DNA of 64,000 nucleotides, from assembly GCA_964403075.1 (NCBI GenBank), contig CAYOEV010000013.1, positions 1 through 64,000 on the forward strand. The letters are read 5' to 3'. This document shows positions 61,972-64,000 of the stretch, one piece after another. Within the stretch, counting starts at the first letter, position 1, and every line of letters begins with the position of its first letter. The position numbers and the translations under genes are program-made. Source of the stretch: CAYOEV01 sp964403075. Its GTDB lineage: Bacteria > Bacteroidota > Bacteroidia > Cytophagales > Cyclobacteriaceae. The notes below the pieces were generated by a model. That model ran no database searches and was not told the origin of the DNA. It saw nothing but the letters and a program-made list of their open reading frames with translations.

Positions 61972-63060
61972 GTTTTGAAATTTTAATGGGTAAACCTGTA
62001 CGTCCATTTCGCCGCACAAAGGAATCACCAATTTCTCACGCACCTTACGCATTTCATTTTCATTCCCCAATAAATGCATCAATTTGGTCAATGCCGCTTC
62101 CACGGTCAGGTCAGCACCACCAACGACCCCTAACTCTAATAAAGCACTGCTCGTCTCGTACTTTCCCTGCGTAACTGTGCCCCCCAGGCATTGACTCACA
62201 TTAACCATGATCAATCCCCGGTCCCTTGCCGAACTTAGGGCATCCAAGAACCAATTGTCAGTCATCGTATTGCCTGAACCAAAGGTTTCTATGACAATGG
62301 CCTGCATATTTTCATTTCCCAGGATGTATTCAACATGTGACCGGGACATGGCTGGAAATAATTTTAGCAAGCCCACCTCAGGATTCATGTTGCTGTAGAC
62401 TTTTAGCTGCTGCTCCATTAGATTGGGCCTAATATATTTACGATTAAATTCAATGTTAATACCGGCTTCTGCCAAAATGGGGTAGTTCTCAGATTTGAAG
62501 GCGGAAAAATTACTACTATGTACTTTTTGTGCCCGGTTGCCTCTCAAAAGTACATGGTTGAAATAAATACAGACCTCCGGGATTAATGGGCGGCCTTTAT
62601 TGTCAAAAGTAGAGGCAATTTCCAATGCGGTAACAAGATTTTCTCTCGCATCTGATCGGGTGCCACCAATCGGTATTTGTGCACCGGTAAGGACGATCGG
62701 TTTGCTGAGGTGCTGGACCATGAAACTCAATGCCGACGAGGTGTAAGCCATGGTGTCGGTGCCGTGCAGGATTACGAAGCCATCGTATTGGTTGTAATTC
62801 TCCTCGATGATATAAACCAGATCTTGCCACTCTTTTATGCCCATATTGCTGGAATCTATCGGATCGGGAAAGGAAATGACTGTCAACCTGAGATCTAGTG
62901 ATTTCAATTCAGGTAGATGCTCAATGACCCTGCCAAAATTAAATGGACGTAGGGCTCCGCGTTCGTCCGACGCCATACCAAAAGTGCCCCCTGTATAAAT
63001 GATCAGGATGGACGCCCGTATTTTCCGCGGGCTGATCAGGTTGACAATTTTATAGTTCAT
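61957..63060 (-). CDS. ansA: Type I (cytosolic) L-asparaginase
   Basis: The enzyme hydrolyses asparagine to aspartate and ammonia. The nucleophile Thr is in IYTGGTFGM and the second catalytic set is HGTDTMAYT. TGAQIPIGGTRSDARENL and FGSGNT also fit the family. No signal peptide is seen, so type I is likely. I chose ATG 63060 (MNYKIVNLISP), which gives 367 residues and overlaps tatD by 11 bp. An earlier start at 63084 is open. Confidence 0.93.
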   Translation of the reverse strand: MNYKIVNLISPRKIRASILIIYTGGTFGMASDERGALRPFNFGRVIEHLPELKSLDLRLTVISFPDPIDSSNMGIKEWQDLVYIIEENYNQYDGFVILHGTDTMAYTSSALSFMVQHLSKPIVLTGAQIPIGGTRSDARENLVTALEIASTFDNKGRPLIPEVCIYFNHVLLRGNRAQKVHSSNFSAFKSENYPILAEAGINIEFNRKYIRPNLMEQQLKVYSNMNPEVGLLKLFPAMSRSHVEYILGNENMQAIVIETFGSGNTMTDNWFLDALSSARDRGLIMVNVSQCLGGTVTQGKYETSSALLELGVVGGADLTVEAALTKLMHLLGNENEMRKVREKLVIPLCGEMDVQVYPLKFQNLDIA

Positions 63061-63823
63061 AAGATTTGAACAATTGACGGGCATTTCGGGTCGTTATCTC
63101 GGCCACCTCATCCAAACCTACACCCCAGCTTTTAGCCACTTCCCCTGCTACCAGGCGTGTATAGGCCGGCTCATTGCGTTTCCCCCGATAAGGTGTGGGC
63201 GTCAGGTAAGGACTATCGGTTTCCAGAACTACTCTCGAACGGTCCAGGTGTGGGACCACCACATCCATCCCCCCCTTTTTAAATGTAATCACACCGCCCA
63301 AACCCAGGTAGAAACCCAGATCAGTAATCTCGGCACCCTGGTCTATCGAGCCGGTAAAACAATGAAAAACGCCCGTCAATCCTTTCAATGCCCACTCCCT
63401 TATCAGGTCGATGGTTTCATCGATGGAGTTACGGCAATGGACAACCACGGGCAGCTGATGGTGCAATGCCAACTCGCATTGTCTGTGAAAAGCCTTTTTT
63501 TGTTCTTCCCAATGTCTTTTGTCCCAATATAAATCAGTGCCCATTTCGCCTACCGCGAGGTAGCCCCCTTTTTCAAGTTGAGCTTCCACCTGACGCAGTA
63601 CTTCTTCATAGTTTTCAGTTACTGAACAAGGGTGCAGGCCCATCATGGGAAAACATCTACCAGGGTAGGCCGCCACGAGCCGGTGCACATCGTCAATGGA
63701 TGATGCATCGATGTTGGGTAAATAAATTTCATCGATCCCTGCGGCCAACGCCCGATCCATTACCGCGTCCAGGTCGTTTTCAAAAGCATCGAGGTAAATG
63801 TGTGCGTGGGTATCTATAAACAT
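63050..63823 (-). CDS. TatD family metal-dependent hydrolase
   Basis: This 257-residue TIM-barrel nuclease-like hydrolase has the metal ligands DTHAHIY (His6, His8), HCRNS, FHCFTG and ETDSPYL. TatD proteins are 3'-5' DNase-type enzymes. It overlaps the upstream polysaccharide deacetylase by 10 bp and ansA by 11 bp, so the three form one operon. Confidence 0.94.
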   Translation of the reverse strand: MFIDTHAHIYLDAFENDLDAVMDRALAAGIDEIYLPNIDASSIDDVHRLVAAYPGRCFPMMGLHPCSVTENYEEVLRQVEAQLEKGGYLAVGEMGTDLYWDKRHWEEQKKAFHRQCELALHHQLPVVVHCRNSIDETIDLIREWALKGLTGVFHCFTGSIDQGAEITDLGFYLGLGGVITFKKGGMDVVVPHLDRSRVVLETDSPYLTPTPYRGKRNEPAYTRLVAGEVAKSWGVGLDEVAEITTRNARQLFKSYEL

Positions 63824-64000
63824 GCCAATGTCTTAAATTGATAACCTTGGTCGGTATAAAAACTCAACACTTCAGGCAATAAAACATTCACGTTTTGCGC
63901 TGCCTTTAGATTGTCATGAAAGACAAAAATAGACCCACTCGGGGCACCCATCAGGTATTTCAACGCTTGTTGCTGATTCAAACGTGGGTCGAAATCCCAG
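63814..64000 (-). CDS. Polysaccharide deacetylase family protein, C-terminal part
   Basis: Only the last 61 codons lie in the window; the gene continues past 64000. The fragment begins WDFDPRLNQQQALKYL and contains GSIFVFHDNLKAAQN, the terminal segment of NodB-type deacetylases that includes the conserved HDS-like motif (here HDN). The stop at 63814-63816 lies inside the tatD start. Such enzymes deacetylate glycans in the envelope. Confidence 0.75.
   Translation of the reverse strand, partial: WDFDPRLNQQQALKYLMGAPSGSIFVFHDNLKAAQNVNVLLPEVLSFYTDQGYQFKTLACL

Noticed and set aside
1..64000. CRISPR arrays, prophage, insertion sequences, restriction-modification or other defence islands
   Set aside because: No regularly spaced repeats, integrase, transposase, phage structural genes or methylase-nuclease pairs were seen; the HNH gene sits in a housekeeping operon.

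Overview
This window is chromosomal DNA of a member of the Bacteroidota, most likely a Cytophagales-type bacterium. The evidence is the gene set (sufBCDSE-sufT, a PUR-type DNA-binding protein, DUF3078, DUF4159, DUF4920 and DUF5606 proteins, a fused alpha/beta 2-oxoacid dehydrogenase E1, and a TolQ/ExbD cluster with two ExbD genes). The promoters agree: many start regions carry a TAnnTTTG -7 box, often with TTG about 19-22 bp upstream, and Shine-Dalgarno sequences are weak. Nearly everything is housekeeping. I see no prophage, insertion sequence or CRISPR array. A 10-N scaffold gap lies at 31996-32005.

Layout. 1-7.5 kb: tRNA-Glu(UUC) beside a selenium pair (mnmH-selD), then fhs, gapA, yebC, and a DMT permease with a LolD-type ATPase. 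7.6-18.1 kb: sucC, a PAS-GAF histidine kinase, two exported proteins (one MORN-like), guaA, DUF4159, DUF3078 and DUF3298 proteins, and fadD. 18.1-18.4 kb: an unusual 138-nt tRNA-like RNA with its own promoter and terminator. 18.4-25 kb: an Lrp/AsnC regulator, the SUF iron-sulfur operon and a bacilliredoxin. 25-31.4 kb: PUR protein, DUF58 protein, a ferredoxin divergent from a LuxC-type acyl-CoA reductase, an aldo/keto reductase and aconitase. 31.4-35.7 kb: the least conserved strip, with DUF4920, a gapped NADase-type glycan-binding-domain protein, an MFS transporter, a sulfotransferase-like protein, two gene-poor stretches and a 48-codon membrane ORF. 35.7-42.3 kb: uvrD/pcrA, a glycerolipid pair (acyltransferase and gpsA), engB, DUF5606 and a thioesterase. 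42.5-51 kb: a membrane patatin, alanine dehydrogenase divergent from the E1 fusion across a long palindrome, lipoproteins and a LuxE-type ligase. 51-64 kb: a response regulator with no DNA-binding domain, rnpB, tamB, tsaD-smpB-HNH, a TolQ/ExbD cluster, tRNA-Ser(GGA), ansA, tatD and a truncated polysaccharide deacetylase.

How the genes work together. Selenium is used here for tRNA wobble selenation: SelD makes selenophosphate, MnmH uses it on Glu/Lys/Gln tRNAs, and the neighbouring tRNA-Glu(UUC) is one such substrate; no selA, selB or selC is seen. The SUF operon builds Fe-S clusters that ferredoxin and aconitase need. GpsA makes glycerol-3-phosphate and the overlapping upstream gene acylates it. 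FadD, LuxC and LuxE homologs, a thioesterase and a patatin form a scattered acyl-group theme. Central carbon genes (gapA, acnA, sucC, E1, ald) are dispersed singly. The feature that stands out is the tRNA-like RNA at 18187-18324.
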